64,000 nucleotides of DNA. Source: Fusibacter bizertensis. Lineage in GTDB: Bacteria; Bacillota; Clostridia; Peptostreptococcales; Acidaminobacteraceae. The position numbers and the translations under genes were made by a program. Positions within the stretch are counted from its first letter, which is position 1. The number at the start of each line of letters is the position of its first letter. Under the pieces are notes generated by a model. That model searched no databases. It saw only the letters and a program-made list of their open reading frames with translations, and was not told the origin of the DNA. Shown here piece by piece: positions 18,273 through 26,483 of the stretch. The DNA is taken from contig NZ_JARYZI010000004.1 in the NCBI RefSeq assembly GCF_029914245.1, forward strand, positions 248,001 through 312,000. The letters run 5' to 3'.

Positions 18273-18327
18273 AGCTAACTACGACCTGACACCTTTTGGC
18301 AAACTATGACCTGACACCTTTTAGCCT
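18273..18327 (-). repeat. Two tandem half copies of the dispersed repeat
   Basis: CTAACTACGACCTGACACC and CAAACTATGACCTGACACC stand head-to-tail (26-base spacing), each followed by TTTT. Read on the minus strand, the pair starts at the stop codon of the YbaK gene (GGC TAA AAGG). Tandem arms without a partner arm differ from the hairpin copies. Confidence 0.8.
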
Positions 18328-18797
18328 TTTTGTATCAGATCGACAAATACGGCATCCGTTAACTGTGCTAGTTTTTCAGGATTAAGCCTTACTTGAGAGC
18401 CAATTTTCCCAGCACTTACAGTTATATAGTCAACATTTTCAATGCTTTGATGGATAAAAGTATGATATTTCTTCTTCATCCCAATAGGTGAACATCCACC
18501 TCGTATATACCCAGTATATTTTTCTATATCCTTAACTGCTAACATCTCGATACTTTTCTCACCACAAGCTTTTGCAGCTTTTTTCATATCTAAGTTTTCT
18601 GCAACTGGAATCAAAAACACATATAATGATTTGCTGTGTCCTAATGTTACTAAAGTTTTAAATACCTCTTCAGGTGGTTTTCCTATTTTTTCAGCGACTG
18701 AAAGACCATCGATTTTACCATCTGAAACCTCATAGTGAATCACTTCATAAATTAACTTTTGCTGATCTAATATCCGTTCAACATTTGTCTTTTTCAT
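18321..18797 (-). CDS. ybaK: YbaK/EbsC-type Cys-tRNA(Pro) deacylase
   Basis: The product is a single YbaK/ProX editing domain of about 158 residues, with VFKTLVTLG, IPVAENLDMKKAA, GYIRGGCSPIGMKKK and ITVSAGKIGSQVRL. It hydrolyses mischarged Cys-tRNA(Pro) in the cytosol. The ATG at 18797 follows AAGGATGG and is preferred to one 21 bases upstream with no binding site. It overlaps the 3' end of the cysteine-cluster gene by 20 bases, so they form an operon. Its stop TAA is supplied by the repeat sequence GGCTAAAAGG. Confidence 0.9.
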   Translation of the reverse strand: MKKTNVERILDQQKLIYEVIHYEVSDGKIDGLSVAEKIGKPPEEVFKTLVTLGHSKSLYVFLIPVAENLDMKKAAKACGEKSIEMLAVKDIEKYTGYIRGGCSPIGMKKKYHTFIHQSIENVDYITVSAGKIGSQVRLNPEKLAQLTDAVFVDLIQKG

Positions 18798-19380
18798 AAC
18801 TGTCTTTCCATCCTTCATGTGTATATTGCATCAAAACATTAGCGTTTTCAACTCTTTCCTGTGAAAAATATAGTGTGAAATATTTGATAATAGGTATCTT
18901 AAGTAGCTCTAACCAACCTTCATAGATCCCTTCTATAAATGCTGGTCTCCAAATTTCAGGTTGACTAAGAAGTGGACATGCATGTATTTGATTTTTTTCA
19001 ACCACTAGAGAGAATTCCCCATTTTCAATATGTGGCTCAAAGGGATAAGTTCTACACTGAATGGGACGAAAATCTCTTAAGCATCCTTCTTCTTCATGAC
19101 AATATATATAGTACCTTTTTTTTATACGAGGTGGCATATCGTAGATCAGATTGGTATGAACCTCAAGTTCTTTAGCCTTATCCACCTGCATGTACTCATA
19201 TTCCAGTGGTAGTAAATACATCCCAAGCCTTTCACCATCTGGTTCTGTTCGCCTACAACAATGATAGCCACAAAGCGCACCACAGTTACCCTCTATTATT
19301 GGTTCGTTCATCAGTGCATATGCTTTTTCAAATATTGCTTTATAGTCTCTCATCATGGATTCTTTATCTTTATTTGCCAC
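18778..19380 (-). CDS. YkgJ-like cysteine-cluster protein
   Basis: The 200-residue protein has an N-terminal cluster (CGALCGYHCC), a second (YCHEEEGCLRDFRPIQCRTYP) and a conserved YPFEP. Such proteins are thought to bind zinc or an Fe-S centre; function is unsettled. The start is a GTG five bases after GAGGT. It is the first gene of a two-gene operon with ybaK. Confidence 0.8.
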   Translation of the reverse strand: MANKDKESMMRDYKAIFEKAYALMNEPIIEGNCGALCGYHCCRRTEPDGERLGMYLLPLEYEYMQVDKAKELEVHTNLIYDMPPRIKKRYYIYCHEEEGCLRDFRPIQCRTYPFEPHIENGEFSLVVEKNQIHACPLLSQPEIWRPAFIEGIYEGWLELLKIPIIKYFTLYFSQERVENANVLMQYTHEGWKDSYEKDKC

Positions 19381-19447
19381 ATTGACCTCTAAAATTTATG
19401 TTTTTACTATTTATACAATTTTATATTGTAAATGATGATTAAGCAAG

Positions 19448-19524
19448 GCTAAAAGGTGTCAGGTCATAGTTAGCCAAATGGCTAACTATGACCTGACACC
19501 TTTTAGCTCCGACACCTTTTAGCT
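19448..19524. repeat. Full copy of the dispersed repeat plus a partial duplicate
   Basis: Arms of 28 bp (GCTAAAAGGTGTCAGGTCAT... inverted) flank a 4-base loop aaat (19448-19507). A second GACACCTTTTAGC end follows at 19511-19523. On the minus strand the stop TAA of the 19519 gene lies in the outer AGCTAAAAGG, so the element supplies the stop. Confidence 0.85.
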
Positions 19525-20214
19525 CCACATTTTTAACACCTCTATCCTAGCACCTTTTGGAATATCGCAGTGTTCGCCATCTCCACATGAAAAATCCTTT
19601 AAAAGTTCGCACGGCATCTCATCACATAAACCACAGTGCAGAAGTTTTTTCTCCTGAGCACAAGTGGCAATGCGACATGTACCATAAAATGGTCTACTAT
19701 TTGAAGCGATGCACCCTTTACAGTTATTTGGCACTTTCCACTCGCAACTGTTACACATTAGTCCACACCTTGACGTGATCTGTTTGAGATCAGCAATCTG
19801 GAATTTATATACTTTCCGATCTATCCATAAAGATACATATTCAGTCTCAAATTTGATAATGCCATAGTCTGGATCATCAAATCCTCCAGGATAATGATTT
19901 ATAAACCAGTCAAGCCATAAGTCTTTCTTAACCTCAAAGTCAGTCACAAGTTTAGTTTTTCCTACTAAAGTAATGTTATTGCCGTCCTTTTCAAAGCAAA
20001 CTGAAGATTTAGGGTTGTTTAAGATAGACTGTATCAAATGACCACTTACATTAGAAGAGAAATATGCTTCATTGATTCCAGTTACTTTAATACATGATCT
20101 TGTTGCTACTTTTGGATAGCCGTTTTCATCGATAATTGCGAATTGCCCTTCTGTACATTTACTAACGATGTCAGAAGCCTGTTTATAAACGTTGTGAAGA
20201 TTAAATATACTCAT
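19519..20214 (-). CDS. PPOX-type flavin domain fused to a DUF3795 cysteine domain
   Basis: Residues 1-130 match the pyridoxamine-phosphate-oxidase-like split-barrel (FAIIDENGYPKVATRS, NNPKSSVCFEK, IIKFETEYVSLWID). Residues 140-231 are a DUF3795 domain with spaced cysteines (CGLMCNSCEW, CKGC, CGLCDEMPC). The first half probably binds FMN or F420-like flavin; the second probably binds metal. The fusion suggests a small-molecule or protein reductase, but no substrate can be named. The start is an ATG after AAAGGAGAGG. The stop codon lies in a repeat copy. Confidence 0.75.
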   Translation of the reverse strand: MSIFNLHNVYKQASDIVSKCTEGQFAIIDENGYPKVATRSCIKVTGINEAYFSSNVSGHLIQSILNNPKSSVCFEKDGNNITLVGKTKLVTDFEVKKDLWLDWFINHYPGGFDDPDYGIIKFETEYVSLWIDRKVYKFQIADLKQITSRCGLMCNSCEWKVPNNCKGCIASNSRPFYGTCRIATCAQEKKLLHCGLCDEMPCELLKDFSCGDGEHCDIPKGARIEVLKMWS

Positions 20215-20398
20215 AATAACACCTCTCCTTTTTATTTATCATAAGTATATCAGCAGTAACATGACAGCTGTATGTCGTGTTAGTTGAAAATAAATTTCCA
20301 GTTGTTATTTGACGAACACGAACAGTCATTCTATAATAAACAAAAACTCATGTTTACAATACGTCCGGACAAACACTATATTTATTAGGAGGTTCGAA

Positions 20399-20716
20399 AT
20401 GAAAGAATATAATGTAATTACTTTATGCGGAAGTACTAAATTTAAAGATGAATTTTTACAAGTTCAAAAGGAATTAACACTAAAGGGAAATATCGTGATT
20501 TCTGTCGGCTTATTTGGTCATTCAGGAGATGAAGAAGTATGGCAAGAGGGTACTAAAGAAATGCTTGATGACATGCATAAGCGAAAAATCGATATGGCAA
20601 ATGAAATATTTGTAATTAACAAAAATGGTTATATTGGCAGCAGTACTCGATCTGAAATAGAATATGCTAAATCCAATGGGAAAACAGTTAGATTTCTAGA
20701 AGAAATCGAGAAGTAA
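20399..20716 (+). CDS. Nucleoside 2-deoxyribosyltransferase-like protein
   Basis: The 105-residue protein begins MKEYNVITLCGSTKFKDEF; the CGSTKF loop, the EIFVINKNGYIGSSTRSEIE segment and the size fit the small Rossmann-like deoxyribosyltransferase/DUF4406 group. The ATG at 20399 follows AGGAGGTTC; a 30-codon in-frame extension upstream lacks a binding site. It is cytosolic and monocistronic. Catalytic activity is not certain because the family contains many uncharacterised members. Confidence 0.7.
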   Translation: MKEYNVITLCGSTKFKDEFLQVQKELTLKGNIVISVGLFGHSGDEEVWQEGTKEMLDDMHKRKIDMANEIFVINKNGYIGSSTRSEIEYAKSNGKTVRFLEEIEK

Positions 20717-20777
20717 ATCAGCGTTTCCATTTCCGTATTTGACTAATATTTTAGTCTAAATATATTATCAGAAATCT

Positions 20778-21641
20778 TCACCCCCGCTGTTCTTCCACAG
20801 CCCTTGTAAGTTCATCTGGACCAATCACTTTTGCATCTTTTCCAAAACTCAAAATCCAACTGATGATATATCCAATATTAGAATACTGTCCCTTGAAATG
20901 TAATCCTTCTTTTGTATGCACATAACTACTTGGTCCATAACTTTCAATAATTTGATATTCCACGCTTTTACTAAACATAACTTCAAAAGGTTGATCATCC
21001 ACCATATGTGTCCCCATAAGTAAATTGTCATCTGTAATCATAAGTGGCTCAAACTTTATGTCAGTAAGCTTAAGTTCCCAGAGACGATTAAGCTTAAAAA
21101 ATCTAAAATCTTTGCTCTCGGTGCACCATCCAAGTAGATACCAGTATGACCATCTGTAGAGCATGCGATAAGGATTTACAGTACGCAAAGTCTTCCCCTT
21201 TGGGCTATAATAATCAAACATCACGCTTTGGTGATTCATGGCAGCTAACTTCAAAATTTCTGTTTTTGACGACAAGCTCTCTGTATAATGAGAGGCTAAA
21301 TCTATAGATAAAAAATCCGATGCGCCACTTAGCCTTTTTTGTAACAACATGTGCCCCGTTTGGTTCTTTTGGATACTAGTGACACCTTTAAGTCCAGCAA
21401 CGATATCCGAAAGTTCATCTTCCTTCAAGATGCGTTTATCAAAAGTGTACCCTTCCATGAGATAAACACCACCGTTATAACCTTGAGTTGTAACTATTGG
21501 AACGCCCGCTAAACATAAACTGTCAATGTCCCTGTTGATGGTCCGCTTTGATACTTCTAGCATTTGGGCAAGTTCAGGTGCTGTAACTTTACCCCTTTCT
21601 GTCAATATATTGATAATCGCTAACATGCGCTCAAGCTTCAC
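20778..21641 (-). CDS. HTH plus WYL-domain transcriptional regulator
   Basis: The 287-residue protein has a DeoR-like HTH at the N-terminus (VTAPELAQMLEVSKRTINRD) and a WYL domain (about 130-210, with PYRMLYRWSYWYLLGWC), then a WCX-like C-terminal region. WYL regulators bind small ligands or nucleic acid. The start is a GTG after GGAGGTGC, and it overlaps the upstream TetR gene by 11 bases, so two regulators are co-transcribed. Confidence 0.88.
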   Translation of the reverse strand: MKLERMLAIINILTERGKVTAPELAQMLEVSKRTINRDIDSLCLAGVPIVTTQGYNGGVYLMEGYTFDKRILKEDELSDIVAGLKGVTSIQKNQTGHMLLQKRLSGASDFLSIDLASHYTESLSSKTEILKLAAMNHQSVMFDYYSPKGKTLRTVNPYRMLYRWSYWYLLGWCTESKDFRFFKLNRLWELKLTDIKFEPLMITDDNLLMGTHMVDDQPFEVMFSKSVEYQIIESYGPSSYVHTKEGLHFKGQYSNIGYIISWILSFGKDAKVIGPDELTRAVEEQRG

Positions 21642-22179
21642 TTTGCACCTCCAGACCTTTATTACGAAACATTATTAAAATGTTTGCTACTTTATCGGCA
21701 ATCTGAGTATAGGGTTCATTCATGCCACCTTCAATCCATCTGATAGTCATCGCATCTATGCCACCCATTACAAAACTCTTTCTATAAGCATCGTCAATTT
21801 CAGGTAAAATCCCTTTAAAACTCTGTATATAAATTAGCCCTATACGTTGAATAAGCTGATTAAGTAAGTTATGTGCCATCAACAAGTTAGTATACGGTGA
21901 TTCTTTTAACATTTTAAATCTAAATCTCAACAAATCATTTAAGTTTGGATTGATTTTCACTTTCATCTCTAGTAGTGCTCTTTCATAGTAATCTTCAAAA
22001 CAATAGAGTAAAATCTGTTCTTTATCTTTAAAGTGTCGATAAAGGGTCATCCTTACAAGACCTGCCTCTAAGGCGATTTCAGACATCGTGATTTCATCAA
22101 ATTCTTTTGACTTCATTAGTTTGAATAATGCACTTTTAATCATTTCTTTGGACTCTTTGATTTGCTTTTCTCTTTTCAT
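21631..22179 (-). CDS. TetR/AcrR-family repressor
   Basis: The 182-residue protein has a TetR HTH (about 12-58; ITMSEIALEAGLVRMTLYRHF) and an all-helical ligand domain. It is divergent from the membrane protein at 22310. The perfect palindrome GTTACAATGTAAC in the divergent promoter is the likely operator, with a TGTTACA half-site by its own start codon. It probably represses both directions. AGGAGATC precedes the ATG. Confidence 0.88.
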   Translation of the reverse strand: MKREKQIKESKEMIKSALFKLMKSKEFDEITMSEIALEAGLVRMTLYRHFKDKEQILLYCFEDYYERALLEMKVKINPNLNDLLRFRFKMLKESPYTNLLMAHNLLNQLIQRIGLIYIQSFKGILPEIDDAYRKSFVMGGIDAMTIRWIEGGMNEPYTQIADKVANILIMFRNKGLEVQSEA

Positions 22180-22220
22180 GTTACAGATCTCCTATATGTG
22201 TATAAGATGACTTCTTCATA

Positions 22221-22274
22221 TTGATATCACACAACATCTATTATATAATTCTCTTACAAAAGTTACAATGTAAC
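22221..22274 (+). promoter_or_regulatory. Promoter and TetR operator for the 22310 gene
   Basis: TTGATA (22221-22226) and TATAAT (22244-22249) are 17 bases apart. The palindrome GTTACAATGTAAC (22262-22274) covers about +6 to +18, a typical repressor position. Confidence 0.65.
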
Positions 22275-22309
22275 ATTTTAAGTTTAACTTAGTCCCTAGG
22301 AGGCATCAC

Positions 22310-22810
22310 ATGAAATCACAGTTGTTTGAAAAGCTATTTAAAATTAAAATAATAAACAGGATTCTTCCACAAAATATAAATAATAACTACTTAGGGTATG
22401 ATTTAGCAAAATTCGTGTTTTATATCCTTACAGCTATCACACTTTGGCGAAGCCAACATCACCTTTTTTCACCTGATGGTGGCGCTCAAAGCATCGCAAC
22501 AATACCACTAGATACATTTACTTCAAGCGGTGCAGCTGCTGTCATAGGTGTTTTTGGTCTATGGGGATTATCCCAACTCATCATCGGGATTTTGTATTTA
22601 CTAACGTCTTTAAGGTACCGCGCCTTGATTCCTCTCATGTACATTCTAATGTGCGTTGAATACTGCATACGTGCTTTTTATTTCCCGAATTTCAAACCCA
22701 TCCCTACAGCTGGAACGGCACCAGGTGCGCTAGGAAATTTACCACTTATCGTGATTAGTCTTACGATGTTGATTTTGTCGTTATTGACGCCTAAAAAGAA
22801 GCGTACATGA
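22310..22810 (+). CDS. Hypothetical multi-pass membrane protein under TetR control
   Basis: The 166-residue protein has four hydrophobic segments (about 29-47, 73-98, 101-118, 140-160). TAGGAGG lies 7 bases before the ATG and the gene has a strong promoter with a palindromic operator. I do not recognise the family. Being divergent from a TetR/WYL regulator pair, it may respond to a membrane-active compound; this is inference from position only. Confidence 0.7.
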   Translation: MKSQLFEKLFKIKIINRILPQNINNNYLGYDLAKFVFYILTAITLWRSQHHLFSPDGGAQSIATIPLDTFTSSGAAAVIGVFGLWGLSQLIIGILYLLTSLRYRALIPLMYILMCVEYCIRAFYFPNFKPIPTAGTAPGALGNLPLIVISLTMLILSLLTPKKKRT

Positions 22811-23023
22811 GAATTTGATAAAGTAGTTGTTTTTAAGGTTTTTTAAGTTTCTAATAATTATTGCTTAAAGGGTTCTTTCTGATATCTCTTCTGATTTTTT
22901 TGGAAGGACGTGTAACCTACTATATTTTCATCATTTTTGCTATAATATAATTATTACAATTAATATGAAAGCTAAAAGAAAGCTACTATAGAAAAATAAT
23001 CCTATAAATACTGAGGAGGCAAA

Positions 23024-23572
23024 ATGAAACTAACATTTAACGACCATACACCTACCTGCCATCAAAAATCTTTTATCGCAGAAGGTGCAAAGGTCATCGG
23101 AAAAGTCGAAATGGGCGAATACGCTAGCGTTTGGTTTAACACTGTGGTGAGAGGCGACGTAAACTTTATAAAAATAGGTGCTTATACCAACGTACAAGAC
23201 AACTCTGTTGTACACGTGGCAGATGCCCATCCAACGATTATAGGTGATTTTGTGACAATCGGACATAAAGCCTGTATCCATGGTTGTACCATAGAAGATC
23301 ACTGCCTAATCGGCATGAGTGCCACAGTGCTTAACGGTGCTGTTATCGGTAAAGGAAGTATCATCGCTGCTGGTGCGCTAGTGAAGGAAAATGCCGTAAT
23401 TCCACCCTACTCACTTGTAGTTGGCATCCCTGGAAAAATAGTAAAAACACTACCAGAAGACATCTCTTCTATCCACGCTCAAGCGGTTAAATATAAAACA
23501 CTTTGGACAGTAGGATATGGCTTTATGAAAGATGCTGATGGGGAAACTTATCAGGGGGAGAAGATCATATAA
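23024..23572 (+). CDS. Gamma carbonic anhydrase-like hexapeptide-repeat protein
   Basis: The 182-residue protein is a left-handed beta-helix with repeated hexapeptides (IIGDFVTIGHKACIHG, VIGKGSIIAAGALV) and the three histidines of gamma-class anhydrases: His64, His81 and His86. Typical members bind zinc or iron as trimers; many bacterial YrdA-like members have no shown activity. GAGGAGG precedes the ATG. It is monocistronic, with a terminator at 23650. Confidence 0.88.
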   Translation: MKLTFNDHTPTCHQKSFIAEGAKVIGKVEMGEYASVWFNTVVRGDVNFIKIGAYTNVQDNSVVHVADAHPTIIGDFVTIGHKACIHGCTIEDHCLIGMSATVLNGAVIGKGSIIAAGALVKENAVIPPYSLVVGIPGKIVKTLPEDISSIHAQAVKYKTLWTVGYGFMKDADGETYQGEKII

Positions 23573-23649
23573 ATAGAAGCTTAGATCAGCCCTTGTTGTA
23601 TATAATTATTTTATCAACTTATTTTTACAATAAATTTGTTAGACAATAC

Positions 23650-23686
23650 AAAAGTGACTTCCTATACACATTGGAAGTCACTTTTT
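23650..23686. terminator. Bidirectional terminator
   Basis: AAAAGTGACTTCC pairs with GGAAGTCACTTTTT around a 10-base loop, between the convergent carbonic anhydrase and GreA-like genes. Confidence 0.9.
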
Positions 23687-23712
23687 ATCTGTTGTTCATA
23701 TTAAACTTTATT

Positions 23713-24141
23713 TCACATACTTATTTTCTCTATTCTATAGCAAAGACCACCTTGAGGTGTATGAACTTCTACACGTTCATTTTTTCCTTTAAGCAGCATT
23801 GCTTTGCCTACCTTTGATAAATATGAAGCACCAATCACCTCTTCAGCTGATTCAAAATCAACAGTGTTATTATCATTAGGAGAAATAATTCTAAAGGTTA
23901 ATCGCTCGCCTTCTGCTTCGTCAAACACGGTCACTCGTGATGTAATCGCAACAAAAGGTAAATCATTTTCATCTAAAACTGTCTCTCCATAGATATCGCA
24001 GATTTTTTTGACATAGCCCTCCACAAAACTTTCGTATTGTTGTTTTTCTTGATAATTAAATCCAAATAATTTCTCACTCACTTCTAGCTTATCCTGCTCA
24101 ACCCACGCCAAATGACGCTTGAGCAAATCTCCACCAGACAT
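23713..24141 (-). CDS. GreA/GreB C-terminal-domain protein
   Basis: The 142-residue protein has the GreA/GreB C-terminal fold in residues 65-142 (FRIISPNDNN, SYLSKVGKAMLLKGKNERVE). The N-terminal 60 residues are helical but do not show the usual coiled-coil with its acidic tip; instead there is KRHLAWVEQDKLEV. It may bind RNA polymerase without transcript-cleavage activity. The ATG at 24141 is six bases after GAGGAGG; an ATG two codons earlier abuts the binding site. Confidence 0.75.
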   Translation of the reverse strand: MSGGDLLKRHLAWVEQDKLEVSEKLFGFNYQEKQQYESFVEGYVKKICDIYGETVLDENDLPFVAITSRVTVFDEAEGERLTFRIISPNDNNTVDFESAEEVIGASYLSKVGKAMLLKGKNERVEVHTPQGGLCYRIEKISM

Positions 24142-24466
24142 ACTCATCCTCCTCAGTTCATATTGTTCAGAAATTTATACATTTAATGGAAGCCCCATAA
24201 AAATGCAACGAGGCACTTCACGATAAATCGTGAAATGCCTCTCTGTTCACCATAACATGGAAGAATATTTAAGTCAACTTACGTAATTGCAAAGTCTTAA
24301 TTTATACTTATACAGAGATCATTAGAGCTAACCAACAACGCTAAATACTAAATTGAGGCATAAATTCTAAAAGATAAGGTATAAGTATATTAACAATAAT
24401 AAGATTGACTTGTCCAAGATCATAAATAATTATTAAAATTACTAAAAGTATGAAAGGAAAATTAAT
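24142..24466. other. Divergent intergenic region with a hairpin
   Basis: Between the divergent GreA-like and YdeI-like genes. A strong hairpin GAGGCACTTCACGAT/ATCGTGAAATGCCTC (24210-24241) stands about 70 bases before the GreA-like gene. It could be an attenuator or a leftover terminator; only a short T-rich stretch follows on the minus strand. The rest is AT-rich with no further gene. Confidence 0.5.
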
Positions 24467-24988
24467 ATGACAAAACTTCATTTTGAAACTAATGTACACG
24501 ATATCAATCAACACCAAATCATAAAGCTACCAAAAGAAATCAGCGATCAACTTCCCTCGCGGGGCATGGTGATGTTCGAAGGTACCCTTAATCAAATAGT
24601 TTTTCAAGCTGCACTTGAACCCGATGGTTTAGGCTCTCACTGGTTTGAATTAGATGATAAGCTAATCGATGATGCAGCACTTTCAACTGGTGGTCTGGTG
24701 AAACTTGAAATATCGGTTTTAGATAATTGGTATGAACCGGTTGTACCAAAGGACCTTGAAGTCGCACTAAAATCATCGGAACTTCTTGATCTGTGGGATG
24801 GACTCACAGTAAGAGCACGATGGGAATGGATACGCTGGATTCAGTTTACTAAAAATCCTGATACGAGGAAGCGAAGAATCGAAGTGACATGTTCAAAACT
24901 AGATAATGGAAAAAAAAGACCTTGTTGTTTTGACCTTACAAGATGTACCGTTACTGAAGTCTCAAGTAATGGCGTGTTAAAAGGCTAA
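24467..24988 (+). CDS. YdeI/OmpD-associated family protein (DUF1905 plus OmdA-like)
   Basis: The 173-residue protein has an N-terminal DUF1905-type barrel (about 20-80, with HWFELDDKLI) and a C-terminal YdeI-like region (about 95-150; LWDGLTVRARWEWIRWIQFT, then TRKRRIEVTCSKL and a run KKRPCCFD). Family members are linked to peptide or bacteriocin tolerance, but the role is not settled. GGAAAATTAAT precedes the ATG. The stop codon TAA comes from the repeat sequence GGCTAAAAGG. Confidence 0.75.
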   Translation: MTKLHFETNVHDINQHQIIKLPKEISDQLPSRGMVMFEGTLNQIVFQAALEPDGLGSHWFELDDKLIDDAALSTGGLVKLEISVLDNWYEPVVPKDLEVALKSSELLDLWDGLTVRARWEWIRWIQFTKNPDTRKRRIEVTCSKLDNGKKRPCCFDLTRCTVTEVSSNGVLKG

Positions 24989-25048
24989 AAGGTGTCAGGT
25001 CATAGTTAGCCACTTGGCTAACTATGACCTGACACCTTTTAGCCTTTT
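24979..25048. repeat. Full copy of the dispersed repeat at a stop codon
   Basis: Arms of about 33 bp beginning AAAAGGCTAAAAGGTGTCAG surround a 4-base loop (actt), with T-runs at the right. The left arm overlaps the last codons and supplies the stop of the YdeI-like gene, and the hairpin is also its terminator. Confidence 0.88.
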
Positions 25049-25204
25049 TATGAAACAATTTTGTCCTCATGAAATTTTAGCGCTATTTCGCGACAATATT
25101 TTTCTATCGTAATGTTTCATCAGTGTCCATTTGTGTCTAATGTACTGTTTTTAAAACTTACATATACTTAATTGTAAGAAATAAAAATGAGGAGGAACAA
25201 ATTC

Positions 25205-26347
25205 ATGAGAAAAGCATTCATATCTCCATCTAAATACGTACAAGGTGAAGATGAATTATTGAACTTAGGGTATTTTGTTAAAACATTTGGTCAATCAGCT
25301 TTGTTAATCGCACATTCAGAAGATGTAAAGCGAGTTAAAGCAAAACTAGACGAAACAGAAAAAAAATACGGGATCAAATTTGTAGAAAGCAACTTTGGTG
25401 GCGAATGTTCTAGACAAGAGATTGAAAGACTTACTGAAGTTGCAAAAGCAAATAACTGCGATTGTACAATCGGTCTTGGCGGCGGAAAAGCTATAGATAC
25501 TGCCAAGTGTGTCGCTAAAGGTCATGCACTCATTATTTGTCCTACCATTGCTGCTACTGATGCACCAACTAGTCATTCAGCTGTGCTTTACACACCAGAA
25601 GGCGCTTTTGACGACTATGCTTACTTTAACCAAAACCCAAGTGTTGTATTAGTAGATACAACTGTCATCGCTAATGCACCTACTCGTTTCTTAGTATCAG
25701 GTATGGGTGATGCTCTTTCTACTTACTTTGAAGCTAGAGCAACAAGAAATGCTTATGCTAATGTAAACGCTGGTCTCCCATGTGGTTTTAGAGAAGGACA
25801 CTGTGGTCCAGCAAAGGGAACTAATACTGCATTTGCACTTGCAACACTCTGCTATGAAACACTTCTTGCTGATGGCTTAAAAGCTAAACACGCATGTGAT
25901 GCAAATCAAGTGACTCCTGCATTTGAGAATATAATAGAAGCAAACTCTTTATTATCAGGCCTTGGCTTTGAGAGTGGTGGTCTTGCTGCTGCTCATGCAG
26001 TTCATGATGGCCTTACAATCCTTGAAGGTACACATCATTACTTCCACGGCGAGAAAGTTGCTTTTGGTACTTTGGTACAATTGGTACTTGAAAATTCTCC
26101 AAGCGAAGAACTAGGTCAAGTACTAGAATTTTGCCATAGTATTGGACTTCCAGTATGTCTAGCAGATATTGGTGTAGATCATCTTACTGATGAAGAATTA
26201 TATGCTGTTGCAGAAAAAGCTTGTATTCCTGAAGAGTCTGTACACTCAATGCCATTCCCAATCACAGTTAAATCAGTTGCTGCAGCTATAAAAACTGCTG
26301 ACATTATCGGAAGTGCATTTAAAGCATTTAAAGCATCTAAATTATAA
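25205..26347 (+). CDS. gldA: Glycerol dehydrogenase
   Basis: The 380-residue protein is an iron/zinc-type polyol dehydrogenase: N-terminal MRKAFISPSKYVQGEDEL, the NAD-binding GLGGGKAIDTAK and the metal ligands of the group (Asp in GMGDALSTYFEA, His in AAHAVHDGL and HGEKVAFG). It oxidises glycerol to dihydroxyacetone with NAD+. The ATG at 25205 follows GAGGAGG by 9 bases; an ATG six codons upstream overlaps the binding site. It is followed by dihydroxyacetone kinase, so the two steps of the oxidative glycerol pathway are paired. Confidence 0.95.
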   Translation: MRKAFISPSKYVQGEDELLNLGYFVKTFGQSALLIAHSEDVKRVKAKLDETEKKYGIKFVESNFGGECSRQEIERLTEVAKANNCDCTIGLGGGKAIDTAKCVAKGHALIICPTIAATDAPTSHSAVLYTPEGAFDDYAYFNQNPSVVLVDTTVIANAPTRFLVSGMGDALSTYFEARATRNAYANVNAGLPCGFREGHCGPAKGTNTAFALATLCYETLLADGLKAKHACDANQVTPAFENIIEANSLLSGLGFESGGLAAAHAVHDGLTILEGTHHYFHGEKVAFGTLVQLVLENSPSEELGQVLEFCHSIGLPVCLADIGVDHLTDEELYAVAEKACIPEESVHSMPFPITVKSVAAAIKTADIIGSAFKAFKASKL

Positions 26348-26483
26348 AATGTCATCAACAATCTACAGTAATATCACCATATGGTATTTCATCAAATGGT
26401 AATTGAATCTCTAATAGATAAATCTTTGTGGGCAGGTAGATTACCTGTCCACTTCCAAATATCGGTTTTGAAAGGAAGTTTTT

